DNA from: JBEKYH01 sp049511115
GTDB taxonomy: Bacteria; Planctomycetota; Phycisphaerae; Tepidisphaerales; Tepidisphaeraceae
DNA: 21,327 nucleotides
NCBI GenBank assembly: GCA_049511115.1
Contig: JBEKYH010000017.1
Location: forward strand, 1-21,327
Direction: 5' to 3'
Positions 7,158-15,660 of this stretch are shown in pieces (position 1 is the stretch's first letter; each line of letters begins with the position of its first letter). Below the pieces are notes generated by a model that was given only the letters and a program-made list of their open reading frames with translations, searched no databases and was not told where the DNA came from. A program made the translations under genes and the position numbers.

Positions 7158-7936
7158 GATTCATTCAGCCGGTAACCCACGCCGCGGACAGTGTGAATGA
7201 GCCAGCTTGCCTTGCCGAGCTTTTTGCGGATGGCGGTGATGTGCACGTCGATGGCCCGATCGGTCACGAACACGTCGGTGCCCATCGCCTTGTCCATGAG
7301 CTGATCGCGGGTGAGGACTCGGCCGCGCGCGCCGACGAGCGCAACCAGCAATTTGAATTCGGTCAATGTCAGCTTGACCGGCTCGCCTTCGACGTTCACC
7401 TCGTGTTTGGATGTGTCTATCGACAAGGGGCCGGCAGTGAGCGATGCGCCGGCTTCGGCTTCGGCGCCGCCGGACGATTCGGCGCGGCGCAAAACCGTTG
7501 CCAGACGGGCGAGAAGAATTTTGATGCTGAACGGTTTGGTCACGTAGTCATCGGCGCCCAGGGTCAGGCCGACGACGACATCCGTCTCCTCTCCCTTGGC
7601 GGTGAGCATGACGATGGGAATGTGAGCGGTGCGCGTGTCGCCCTTGAGCCGGCGCGCGACTTCGGTGCCGTGAATTCCCGGAAGCATCAAGTCGAGGATG
7701 ATCAGATCGGGCAGCTCGCGCGTGGCGATCTGCAGGGCTTCGGCGCCGTCGGTGGCCACTAGCGCATCGTAACCATTTTTGGTCAGGTTATAGCGCACGA
7801 GATCGACGATATCGCGCTCGTCGTCCACGACGAGAATCCGGCGCTTGGGCTGGCCCGGGCCTCTGGCCAGCCCGCCGGACGACGGATTGGCCTGTCCGAA
7901 GGAAAGTCGCTGCGAATCGGCGCGCGTCATGAGCAT
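7139..7936 (-). CDS. OmpR/PhoB-family response regulator
   Basis: This 265-aa two-domain regulator has a receiver domain at about residues 32-150, with acidic pair D38/D39, phosphoacceptor D82 in LDLMLPG, T112 in MLTAKG, and K134 in VTKPFS. A winged-helix DNA-binding domain follows at about 160-258, with LTEFKLLVALVGARGRVLTR and RAIDVHITAIRKKLG and a closing VRGVGYRL. A sensor kinase normally phosphorylates D82 and the dimer then binds promoter repeats. It resembles PhoB/PhoP, but no kinase or phosphate gene is in the window, so the signal is unknown. A 30-residue Gly/Pro-rich N-terminal extension is unusual. The ATG at 7936 follows GGGGATGGAGC; a second ATG two codons later is possible. It is divergent from the Rieske gene. 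Confidence 0.92.
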   Translation of the reverse strand: MLMTRADSQRLSFGQANPSSGGLARGPGQPKRRILVVDDERDIVDLVRYNLTKNGYDALVATDGAEALQIATRELPDLIILDLMLPGIHGTEVARRLKGDTRTAHIPIVMLTAKGEETDVVVGLTLGADDYVTKPFSIKILLARLATVLRRAESSGGAEAEAGASLTAGPLSIDTSKHEVNVEGEPVKLTLTEFKLLVALVGARGRVLTRDQLMDKAMGTDVFVTDRAIDVHITAIRKKLGKASWLIHTVRGVGYRLNESQEDGE

Positions 7937-8088
7937 GCTCCATCCCCAGTTAATGGTGAGTAAAGCATCTTCGGCGGCGAGGCCGCGTCAAGACGCTTAA
8001 CATGCAATTAGCGCTCGGTGAGCCGACCAGATTGCGGCGCACGCCATTTCAACGCGGGCGGCCCCTTTTTGTATGGTTTATTGCCCGA

Positions 8089-8094
8089 TATACT
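8089..8094 (+). promoter_or_regulatory. Candidate -10 box of the Rieske gene
   Basis: TATACT at 8089-8094 lies 73 bases before the ATG at 8168 in the divergent region between the regulator and the Rieske gene. A T-rich stretch at 8066-8072 could serve as a poor -35 element. Confidence 0.35.
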
Positions 8095-8167
8095 ATTGTT
8101 CTGGGCTGGTGCTCTGGGCTGGCGTCAGCGGATCGGTAAACAAAGTCACTTGGCGGAGAATTATCTC

Positions 8168-8668
8168 ATGGCTCATATGGAAGAATCGGCGGCAAATCAG
8201 ACGGCAGGCATGAATCGTCGCGACTTTGTCGCGGCGGCGGCTGTAGCGGCGGCGGGAATCGGAATTCTGGCGGTAGGCCGGACATCCGCCCAGACCACGC
8301 AACCCTCCTCAAGCGGGATCGACGTGGGGGCCAAGACGGATTATTCCAAGGATGGCCCGGTCATGACCTGGGCGGTGGCCCCCAACCATCTCATCGTGAT
8401 CCGCGAATCCGGCAAGCTTTATGCGACCACCAGCAAGTGCACACACAAGATGTGCGACGTTAAGGATGATGGAACACAATTCACCTGCCCCTGTCATAAC
8501 AGCGCGTTTGGTTATGACGGCGAAGTGACGAACGGCCCGGCCAAAAAGCCCCTGCCGCGGTATGCGATCTCCGTCAATGGCGACGGGCATGTGATCGTTG
8601 ATACTTCCAAGCAGTTCGCCACCGACGATACCTGGACCGATCCGGCCAGCTTCGTGGCGTTGAGCTGA
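8168..8668 (+). CDS. Tat-exported Rieske [2Fe-2S] protein
   Basis: This 166-aa protein has a twin-arginine signal (NRRDFVAAAAVAAAGIGIL, R17-R18) ending near TSAQT. A Rieske domain covers about residues 52-150. The iron ligands are C91 and H93 in CTHKMC and C107 and H110 in CPCHNS. C96 and C109 are placed to form the disulfide found in bc1-type Rieske proteins. These proteins pass electrons in periplasmic redox chains, and the Tat route exports them with the cluster already inserted. No cytochrome b or oxidase gene lies beside it, so the partner is unknown. The open frame reaches back to 8018, but GGAG at 8155-8158 and the signal peptide support the ATG at 8168. The gene ends before a strong terminator. 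Confidence 0.9.
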   Translation: MAHMEESAANQTAGMNRRDFVAAAAVAAAGIGILAVGRTSAQTTQPSSSGIDVGAKTDYSKDGPVMTWAVAPNHLIVIRESGKLYATTSKCTHKMCDVKDDGTQFTCPCHNSAFGYDGEVTNGPAKKPLPRYAISVNGDGHVIVDTSKQFATDDTWTDPASFVALS

Positions 8669-8719
8669 TCGGCTCGATTGTAACGCTTTTGGATTGCAGC
8701 AAAACTCCTGTGCCAACAA

Positions 8720-8750
8720 AAATGCCCTGGCGCCAGATGCCAGGGCATTT
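8720..8750. terminator. Bidirectional intrinsic terminator
   Basis: A perfect 12-base stem (8720-8731 pairs with 8739-8750) with a seven-base loop sits between the convergent Rieske and SEL1 genes. On the minus strand it is followed by TTTTTGTT, a good U-tract for the SEL1 gene. On the plus strand it is followed by TTTCATTTT, a weaker one for the Rieske gene. Confidence 0.85.
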
Positions 8751-8778
8751 CATTTTGGTCTGTTATTGATCCGGTCGA

Positions 8779-9690
8779 TCAGTTGCCAGGGTTGTCGGCG
8801 AGCCATTTCTGGGCGTCGGGATCTCCGGCGTCGGCGGCCTTTTTGTACCAGGCGCGTGCCGCTTGCATATCCATCGCAACGCCAATGCCGCGCGAGTAAC
8901 AATCGCCCAGCCAAGTCATCGCGCCCTTATTTCCAGCCGCGGCGGATTTCATCAGCCAATTAATTGCCTCAGTATAATTCTGTGGCACGCCCTGCCCTAA
9001 AATCAGCAAGACGCCGTAGTTAGTCATGGAATTGAGATTCCCCGCCTGGGCGCCCTTGCCGAACCATGCCGCCGCCTGAGTGGTATCAGCGACGCCTGGC
9101 GGCCCGTTCAAATAGAGATTGCCCAGGTTATACATCGCCTCGGCGAACCCGCCGGGTGTCGTCGCTGTGGGTTCAGCCGCTTTCTTATACCAGACGATTG
9201 CTTCGGAAAGGTCCTGTGAAACGCCCCAGGCATTCTGATACATCCAGCCGATATTATTCATCGCGGCGGCGCTTCCCGCGTCAGCCGCCTTCTCATACCA
9301 CTTCATGGCCTCGGTGTAGTCCTGCGGCACGCCGAGCCCGCTGGAATAGAGCCAGCCAATCCCTTTAAGCGCGTCAGGATCGCCTAAAGCGGCAGCTTTT
9401 TGATACCAATCCATTGCCTTGGCGTAATCCTGCGTTACGCCGCCGGCGCCGGTCTGGTATTGATAGGCGATTTCCGTCATGGCGCTGGCGCGCGCCAGTT
9501 CATTAATCTGGGTGGAATGTTCGGTGAGCTCTGCCCAAGAACTATGCCCCCAGTAGATCGCCCCCATTAAAAGGGCTCCCAGAAGCATATAAGCGAAAGG
9601 CGAACTAACCGTTTTCGCTTTCTTGCTCATCGTAACTTTCATGGCGCGGCGGTTTGCCAGTTTGACTGGCTTATCGGCGGTCGTTTCCAT
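8779..9690 (-). CDS. Membrane-anchored SEL1-repeat protein
   Basis: The 303-aa product has a Lys/Arg-rich cytoplasmic start, one membrane segment (FAYMLLGALLMGAIYWG, about residues 35-51), and about six SEL1-like repeats filling the rest. Typical repeats end in A-x-x-WYxKAA-x-x-GDPDA and begin with lxxIGWxYxxGxGVPQDY. SEL1 repeats are alpha-helical scaffolds of the TPR type used for protein-protein contact; the partner cannot be told from sequence. The repeats would face the periplasm. A GTG at 9699 is in frame, but the ATG at 9690 is preferred; neither has a strong Shine-Dalgarno site. It stands alone and ends at a bidirectional terminator. Confidence 0.9.
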   Translation of the reverse strand: METTADKPVKLANRRAMKVTMSKKAKTVSSPFAYMLLGALLMGAIYWGHSSWAELTEHSTQINELARASAMTEIAYQYQTGAGGVTQDYAKAMDWYQKAAALGDPDALKGIGWLYSSGLGVPQDYTEAMKWYEKAADAGSAAAMNNIGWMYQNAWGVSQDLSEAIVWYKKAAEPTATTPGGFAEAMYNLGNLYLNGPPGVADTTQAAAWFGKGAQAGNLNSMTNYGVLLILGQGVPQNYTEAINWLMKSAAAGNKGAMTWLGDCYSRGIGVAMDMQAARAWYKKAADAGDPDAQKWLADNPGN

Positions 9691-9877
9691 GGATATCACT
9701 CACAACAACTAGGACAACTTTGCGGGTCGAAGCGCTGACAAATTCGCCATTTTTGCAAACCCAGCCATTTTTTTGCAGCCGGATGGATGGCGGGTTGCAT
9801 CATACCTTCGAACCCGGTCATTTTTCCAGCAAAAAATCCGCCGCCTACTTCTTCCCCTCCGACTATCGCCCGTTGTT

Positions 9878-9903
9878 GTGCCTGGCACCAGTGGGACGTT
9901 CCC
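9878..9903. repeat. Two adjacent palindromic units (REP-like)
   Basis: GTGCCTGGCAC (9878-9888) is a perfect palindrome around a central T. Five bases later GGGACGTTCCC (9893-9903) has complementary four-base arms. Paired short palindromes of this kind resemble repetitive extragenic elements that recur through some genomes. Only one copy is present in this window. Confidence 0.45.
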
Positions 9904-9913
9904 TGTTTCCGTC

Positions 9914-9931
9914 ATAGGAGAAATCTCCTAT
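9914..9931. promoter_or_regulatory. 18-base inverted repeat
   Basis: ATAGGAGA and TCTCCTAT flank two central A residues. Such a tight palindrome fits a dimeric repressor site, or a short hairpin with a four-base loop. It lies ten bases from the preceding palindrome pair and may belong to the same repetitive element. Confidence 0.4.
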
Positions 9932-10036
9932 CGGATCATTCTGCATTCATAACGAGATTGTGGGGCGGAAATTCCCGGAAAAATCGTTGCAATCCTCGCA
10001 GGCGGAGTTTCCCAAACAAAAGCGAAGGCTCGGCAC

Positions 10037-11086
<1,050 letters not shown>

Positions 11087-11093
11087 CGGAATA

Positions 11094-11100
11094 CTCCTCT
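11094..11100 (-). promoter_or_regulatory. Shine-Dalgarno site that decides a TTG start
   Basis: Reads AGAGGAG on the minus strand, seven bases before the TTG at 11086 of the MoxR gene. It supports a non-ATG start and lies in the 20-base gap after the preceding gene. Confidence 0.75.
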
Positions 11101-11106
11101 ATTAGG

Positions 11107-12960
11107 TCAGCGGCCGATTGTAACCGTCGCGACGCCGCCGGGCGCGATCGTCAGGGATTGTATGTCAATGAGTTTGAGCGACGCCGCAGGACTTGCCGCA
11201 TTGGAGTCCGCGGCGCGACCGATGACCAGATCGCCGGTTGGCGCGCGAAGGATTGTAAAGCGGCCGTCGTCATCGGTGCGGGCGCTGAAATACAACCGGG
11301 GCGTGTTCGCGTCGCCCGTCATCCCGCTGCCAATGCCGACGTAGACATCGCGCCCCGCGCCGGGCTGTCCATCCATCAAAAGCCGGCCGTCAATTCTCCC
11401 CCAGCGAGTCAGCGACAGCGTGGCGCCTTTGGCTAAGTTGTCCTGATCCGCCAGCGCATAGCCCGCTGCTCCGATGGCCGCGACCAGATACTCCCCCGTC
11501 TGCTGGGGCAGATCGAACTTTCCATCGGGGCCGGTGATAAAAGCTGTTTGCCGCCGCGCCGGCACGCCACCCGCCAAGGCCACGGCCTGGCCCGGCCGAA
11601 TCAATATCATCGACATCTGTGCGGCCGGCGTTCCATCTGATGCCAGCACTCGACCGATCAGGTCCGCCCCGCCGCGGCGCAGGGCAAAGTCATGTCCTCC
11701 CGAGAGCAAAACCGGCCCGAACGTCCCCGGGAGATATCCCTTGGCTTCGATGCGGACGAACCAGCCATCCACCACGCCGTCAAATCCGCCCAGCGTCATA
11801 TCATATCGGCCGGCCTGAAAATCACGGGCCGTCGCGGCGTCGAACATCGGCTGCTGATACGGCCCTCTTCTCGCTCCGGTGGTGATGGTGAACTCGGGAA
11901 CGGGCTGGCGCGTCACCGCGTCGATCACGCCGCCGTATATTTGCGGCTCCTGCGTCAGCGTCACGTTGGCTTGCGTTCGCCCCGGAGCGAACAGGAGCAT
12001 ATCGGACGTGTACCCGACGTCGGATACACCCAGCGTCAATTGATCCGACGGCGCGTTGTGAATGACATAATGGCCCGCCTCATCGGTCAACGCGGTGAGG
12101 TTGATGGAGCTGAATCCGCGCCAGTCGCGCAGAACCAGCACCGCCCCGTAGATCGGCGTCCCGAACGTATCACGCACCGTGCCGCTGAGCGTCCGACCCT
12201 TGCGCAAGACGACATGGATCGGAGCGGCAGAAGAGTCGGCCGTAACCGTCGCCAGGCCCGGGGCGTAACCCGGGGCCAGCGCCGTCAAAGTCAGGTTGGT
12301 TCCCGGGACCTGCCCCGGCAGGATGAAATTGCCGGTCGTATCGGCCTTGATCGCAGCAGCGGTGGCGGTCCATTGCTGGGCGGTCGTGAGGCTTGCGCTG
12401 GGAACGGGCTGGTCTTGCTCATCCACCACCTGTCCCGTCACATCAACATAATGTGTCAGCACCAATAGCGCCCCTTGATCCAGCAGCGCCTTCACCGGCG
12501 GCGCCGCCTGCGTCAGGGGCAAAAAGCCGTCGCGGGTAACACTGAGGCGCACGCTGTCCACCGCGCCGACGGGCGTTCCGCGGTAGCTCCAATGTCCCTG
12601 GGGATCGGTAACAACAGTCGGGCCGCGGCCTCGCCCGGCGCGCCCGGGACCGCCGCGCCCGCCGCTGCCAATCCATTGGATGGACACCACCGCGCTTCCG
12701 ACGGGATTTCCGTGCGAGTCGCGCACGACGCCGCCGATGACCGCGCGCGCCGCTTCCGCCGGCCCACCCGCTTTCATGGGGGCGTCACCGGCAATGTCCG
12801 GCACGACCACCGCGCCATCATCCTGCGCCAAATAGCCGCGAATCATCCAACCCACAGTCCCGGCCGACGCCGCTACAACCACAACACCCAATGCCAGGCA
12901 GACAATCATCGCCCGGCGACTGACCTTCCCGCGGCCGACTTGTTCATCTCTTTCGGGCAT
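11107..12960 (-). CDS. Membrane-anchored protein with six carboxypeptidase-regulatory-like repeats
   Basis: This 617-aa protein has a short basic cytoplasmic start, a membrane segment at about residues 18-40, and a long exported part. The part is made of repeated beta-sandwich units beginning near residues 74 (VIGGVVRDSHGNPVGSAVV), 174, 257, 341 (IYGGVIDAVTRQPVPEF), 433 and 522. These are transthyretin-like carboxypeptidase-regulatory folds, usually structural and surface-exposed. A Gly/Arg-rich loop lies at about 99-113. From residue 341 to about 545 the protein parallels each half of the 945-aa protein at 17841-20678, sharing RIEA-GY-P, PQQTGEYLVA-like, and WG-I-GR-M-G segments. No catalytic residues are seen. 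The gap to the MoxR gene is 20 bases and to DUF4159 is 40 bases. A surface or adhesion role is inferred. Confidence 0.85.
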   Translation of the reverse strand: MPERDEQVGRGKVSRRAMIVCLALGVVVVAASAGTVGWMIRGYLAQDDGAVVVPDIAGDAPMKAGGPAEAARAVIGGVVRDSHGNPVGSAVVSIQWIGSGGRGGPGRAGRGRGPTVVTDPQGHWSYRGTPVGAVDSVRLSVTRDGFLPLTQAAPPVKALLDQGALLVLTHYVDVTGQVVDEQDQPVPSASLTTAQQWTATAAAIKADTTGNFILPGQVPGTNLTLTALAPGYAPGLATVTADSSAAPIHVVLRKGRTLSGTVRDTFGTPIYGAVLVLRDWRGFSSINLTALTDEAGHYVIHNAPSDQLTLGVSDVGYTSDMLLFAPGRTQANVTLTQEPQIYGGVIDAVTRQPVPEFTITTGARRGPYQQPMFDAATARDFQAGRYDMTLGGFDGVVDGWFVRIEAKGYLPGTFGPVLLSGGHDFALRRGGADLIGRVLASDGTPAAQMSMILIRPGQAVALAGGVPARRQTAFITGPDGKFDLPQQTGEYLVAAIGAAGYALADQDNLAKGATLSLTRWGRIDGRLLMDGQPGAGRDVYVGIGSGMTGDANTPRLYFSARTDDDGRFTILRAPTGDLVIGRAADSNAASPAASLKLIDIQSLTIAPGGVATVTIGR

Positions 12961-12967
12961 TTCGGCT

Positions 12968-12994
12968 CAGTCCTCAGTCCGCGGCCGTCAGTCC
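12968..12994. repeat. Three copies of CAGTCC between operon genes
   Basis: CAGTCC stands at 12968, 12975 and 12989 in the gap between the DUF4159 and 617-aa genes. Two more copies occur at 15087 and 15101 in the gap before the second ExbD-like gene. They resemble short filler repeats. Confidence 0.4.
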
Positions 12995-13000
12995 TTTGTC

Positions 13001-14500
13001 TTAGTGCGACACCGCATACATGAACAAATCCACCCCCAGCTTCAGCGAGTCGTCGTCGGCATACCCCTTGTCATACGCACGCGGAAGCTGTTCCCAACCC
13101 GCGCTCATGCTCAGCGGCGAATAGATCACCGGAAGCTGGCCGTCCACGTTGATCACTTCCAGACGCGGGGGCACGGCGTCGCCGAACATTTGCCGGGCCA
13201 GCGGCGCGAGCTTGGCCTGCCGCTCGTCAAAGACATAGGTGAACAGCGGATGGTCCTGAGGCAGCGGCGTTAAATCCTTATCGGGGTAAATCGCCTTGAT
13301 CTCGCGGCGAAACGCCTTGTCGAATTCACTCGCCCCGATCACGTCGTCGGCCACCAGCGTGCCGCCGCGGTCAAAATAGCCGCGCAGTTTTTTTCGCACA
13401 TCGTCGGAAAAGGCAAAGTCGCGCTGGCCGCTCATGTACAATACCGGGTAGTCGTACAAATTCATCGTCGCCGGATCGACCGCGACCCGCTTGAACTGCA
13501 CGCGCAGGGTCGTCGTGGAGTCGATCATTTTCAGCAGGTTCGGCAGCCCATGCGGCGTGGGGTCCCAATCGCCGTTATGCACGATCTGCCCCAGCACCAG
13601 TTGATCGCGCGTCTTGTCCGACGCCTGCTGGTAAATCTTGGCATGGGAGAAAAACCGCCCGTATTGGTACTCCGCCAGGGCGTAGGTGACGATGTTGCTC
13701 CCCAGTTTCAGGGCGTCGCCTTGATCGTAAAGGACGCCGCCGGGAATCGGGTGGGCGTTGGCGTCCCAGCCGCAGGAAAGGTCAATCGGCGAAAAAATGA
13801 CCGCCGCTCGCGTGCCGATGTTGATGGCTTCGAGCAGCGGCGGAATTTGCTTCCATGGGTCAGTGCCCACGCGCACACGCATGGAGTCGATGTTGTAATA
13901 GCTGGAAAAAATCGGATGGTCGGTGGGCAGGGGCGCCATTTCCCGGTCGGGGAAGATGCGCCGGATTTCGCTCACAAAGCTTTTATTGAACTCATCCCTC
14001 CCGCAATTGCTGTGGACGACCCAGGTGCCGCCGTCCATGAGGTACTGCCGCAGCTTCAGAATTGTCGCGTCGTCAAATTTCGGGAGCGGCTTCCATCCTG
14101 TGAAATAAAGGATCGGCAAATCCGACGGGTCGTAACTGAATTTACTGAAATCGGTATCGACGTAGCGGTATTTCTGCCCCAGCGTGTTGTTGGTGAAGTC
14201 CACCCATTTTTCGATATCGATAATGGTCGTTTGCCAATCGAGCCCGCTGCCGCGCAGATCTGACTGCGAAAAAGTGACCGACCCGATCAGCGCCGGCGGC
14301 GAAGGCTCGCGCTTTTTCTCGCTCCGCCTTATGGGCGTCCCCGGCAGCGGCAACGGCGGCATCCCTTCCCCTCCGCCCATTCGTTGCGGCGTGGCTTTGG
14401 GCGGAATGTTGGCCTTGGGATTGACGAAATCATCCCCCCACGCCGCCGAGGCGAACAAAAGAAGCGCGATCGGCACAACCAACCGGGGGAGCTTCATCAT
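13001..14500 (-). CDS. Exported protein with two tandem DUF4159 domains
   Basis: The 499-aa product has a signal peptide (MMKLPRLVVPIALLLFASAA, cut near WGDD) and a Pro/Gly-rich linker to about residue 69. Two homologous domains of about 210 residues follow (about 70-285 and 287-499). Equivalent motifs are LPILYFTGW and YPVLYMSGQ, MDGGTWVVHSN and DRGGTLVADD, DEFNKSFVSEIRRIFPD and SEFDKAFRREIKAIYPD, PLPTDHPIF and PLPQDHPLF, and IFSPIDLSCGW and IYSPLSMSAGW. DUF4159 has a glutamine-amidotransferase-like fold and unknown function. Family members usually have one copy, so the fusion is notable. It lies between the ExbD-like and 617-aa genes. No Shine-Dalgarno site is clear at 14500, so translation may be coupled or weak. 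Confidence 0.88.
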   Translation of the reverse strand: MMKLPRLVVPIALLLFASAAWGDDFVNPKANIPPKATPQRMGGGEGMPPLPLPGTPIRRSEKKREPSPPALIGSVTFSQSDLRGSGLDWQTTIIDIEKWVDFTNNTLGQKYRYVDTDFSKFSYDPSDLPILYFTGWKPLPKFDDATILKLRQYLMDGGTWVVHSNCGRDEFNKSFVSEIRRIFPDREMAPLPTDHPIFSSYYNIDSMRVRVGTDPWKQIPPLLEAINIGTRAAVIFSPIDLSCGWDANAHPIPGGVLYDQGDALKLGSNIVTYALAEYQYGRFFSHAKIYQQASDKTRDQLVLGQIVHNGDWDPTPHGLPNLLKMIDSTTTLRVQFKRVAVDPATMNLYDYPVLYMSGQRDFAFSDDVRKKLRGYFDRGGTLVADDVIGASEFDKAFRREIKAIYPDKDLTPLPQDHPLFTYVFDERQAKLAPLARQMFGDAVPPRLEVINVDGQLPVIYSPLSMSAGWEQLPRAYDKGYADDDSLKLGVDLFMYAVSH

Positions 14501-14590
14501 GGTAATAATACCGCAATCCGGTCAACCGGTACGACAATTCTACTGGATTTAACGGCAGGTCCGCTGAAATATTTACCCCCAAACCGGGAT

Positions 14591-14995
14591 TCAAGGCTGG
14601 GTCTCCATCCCCCACTTCAACCCCGCCGCATCCAGGGCGCTTTGCAATTCCCGCACCGTGCCCAGACGCGAATCGGCCCCGCTGACGATTCGCACCGCCT
14701 CGGGCGAGCGCCGCCCCTGGCGTGCCTCGGTGATGACCTGATCGAGGTCCACCTGCCGCTCACCGGCAAAATACAAATCCCCCCGAACCACAATCTCCAG
14801 CGGCCCAACCGCCGGCCCCGGCGAAGCTACCACCTCGTCCACTTCGGCTGAGCTACTCACCCCCGCCCCCACCCCCGGCAGCAACCCTCCCCCTCCGCCC
14901 CCCAAATGACTCAACACCCACGCCACAAAAAAGACGATCAAAGCGAGTATCGACCCCCGCCACATCATCTTCCGTTTAAATGCGCCCGCTTCCAC
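14591..14995 (-). CDS. Small membrane protein with an ExbD-like periplasmic domain
   Basis: The 134-aa product has one membrane helix (about residues 13-31, SILALIVFFVAWVLSHL), a Gly/Ser-rich linker, and a C-terminal domain at about 65-130. That domain follows the ExbD/TolR periplasmic pattern: PLEIVVRGDLYFAGERQVDL, then a helix, a VRIVSGADSRLGTVRELQ strand-helix, and an ending Ala-Ala-Gly-Leu-Lys. Unlike true ExbD, the membrane helix lacks the proton-path aspartate. It begins with GTG at 14995, which is supported by GAGGGAG seven bases upstream. Its place after exbB and exbD and before the DUF4159 gene suggests it extends the same complex. The ExbD link is by pattern and position, so moderate confidence. 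Confidence 0.7.
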   Translation of the reverse strand: MEAGAFKRKMMWRGSILALIVFFVAWVLSHLGGGGGGLLPGVGAGVSSSAEVDEVVASPGPAVGPLEIVVRGDLYFAGERQVDLDQVITEARQGRRSPEAVRIVSGADSRLGTVRELQSALDAAGLKWGMETQP

Positions 14996-15002
14996 GCTGA
15001 TA

Positions 15003-15009
15003 CTCCCTC
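15003..15009 (-). promoter_or_regulatory. Shine-Dalgarno site that decides a GTG start
   Basis: Reads GAGGGAG on the minus strand, seven bases before the GTG at 14995, and fixes the start of the small ExbD-like protein. Confidence 0.7.
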
Positions 15010-15045
15010 ACCCCGCCACCGCGGGTCCGCAACATCTCGCCTCAT

Positions 15046-15071
15046 TCACCTTGTCACCCGGTCACCTTGTC
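15046..15071. repeat. Direct repeat TCACCTTGTC
   Basis: Two exact copies at 15046-15055 and 15062-15071, separated by ACCCGG, giving a 16-base period. They lie in the 110-base gap between the two ExbD-like genes. On the minus strand they read GACAAGGTGA. Confidence 0.55.
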
Positions 15072-15105
15072 GTCTTTCATCCTCCGCAGTCCTCGCCCTT
15101 CAGTC

Positions 15106-15660
15106 CTACTCCTCCAGCAACCCTCCCTCGACGACGCGAAACTCCACCTCCCCGCCCCACGCGCCCTTGAGCCGTTCATCAGCCGCGGCCGCGTTGAGGT
15201 CGGCAGTCGTTTCGTCCAAAGCATCGCGCCGCACATTCCCCCAGGTGAGTAAGAATATGCACGGACTCGACGGTTTTGGCGAGTACTTCATTGCCTCGAC
15301 GAGCTGCCGCACAAAATCATCCCGGTCGCGGGGCTGGAAGACTTTTTTCTGCGTCGCGGAGGTAATCAGAACCGATCCATCGGGATAGACGCTCTTGTTG
15401 CCGTTGAGGTGAATCTCCCAGACCTCAAACAGATTATGCTTTTCGCCGGACAAAAGCTGGTCGCGCTGACTTTCGACGGCTTTGCGTTTTTGCGCCTCCA
15501 TATCAACCGCGCGCGCCGAAACACGTTGCATTTCCAGGTATTGCACGAAAACGAGTATCAGCAGCAAATCCAGGAGGCTGGTGAGTTGCAGGATCATCCG
15601 CCGCCGGAAGATTCCGGGTCGGGCCGGTCGCGGGCGAAGCTGGCCGCGGATGCCGATCAT
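15106..15660 (-). CDS. ExbD/TolR-family proton-channel subunit
   Basis: The 184-aa protein has a basic cytoplasmic start (about residues 1-21), a single membrane helix carrying the conserved aspartate in QLTSLLDLLLILVF (D31), and a periplasmic domain with a short coiled region. ExbD/TolR subunits sit in the pore of an ExbB/TolQ pentamer, and the aspartate relays protons to drive work in the envelope. The ATG at 15660 overlaps the stop of the exbB-like gene (ATGA), showing translational coupling. The periplasmic part differs from textbook ExbD and includes a Trp-Glu-Ile-His-Leu-Asn strand. A TonB protein is not visible in the window. Confident on subunit type; the energised partner is unknown. 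Confidence 0.85.
   Translation of the reverse strand: MIGIRGQLRPRPARPGIFRRRMILQLTSLLDLLLILVFVQYLEMQRVSARAVDMEAQKRKAVESQRDQLLSGEKHNLFEVWEIHLNGNKSVYPDGSVLITSATQKKVFQPRDRDDFVRQLVEAMKYSPKPSSPCIFLLTWGNVRRDALDETTADLNAAAADERLKGAWGGEVEFRVVEGGLLEE

Larger units (their letters stand above)
9691..10036. other. Gene-free stretch with palindrome cluster
   Basis: These 346 bases separate the SEL1 gene from the MoxR gene, both on the minus strand. No frame shows a recognisable protein. Several A/T-rich tracts (for example around 9752-9775 and 9824-9838) and the palindromes listed separately are the only structure seen. The SEL1 promoter must lie here or further upstream, but no good -35/-10 pair stands out. 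Confidence 0.6.

Noticed and set aside
9800..9825. TTCGAACC-like string resembling a tRNA T-loop
   Set aside because: The flanking bases do not form a T-stem, and no acceptor or anticodon arms can be folded on either strand.
14503..14510. TATTAT box just before the DUF4159 start
   Set aside because: It is only four bases from the ATG and has no -35 element at a normal spacing; the gene fits better within the longer transcription unit.
14518..14529. Palindrome CCGGTCAACCGG
   Set aside because: Five-base arms in GC-rich DNA are common by chance, and there is no T-tract or partner site.
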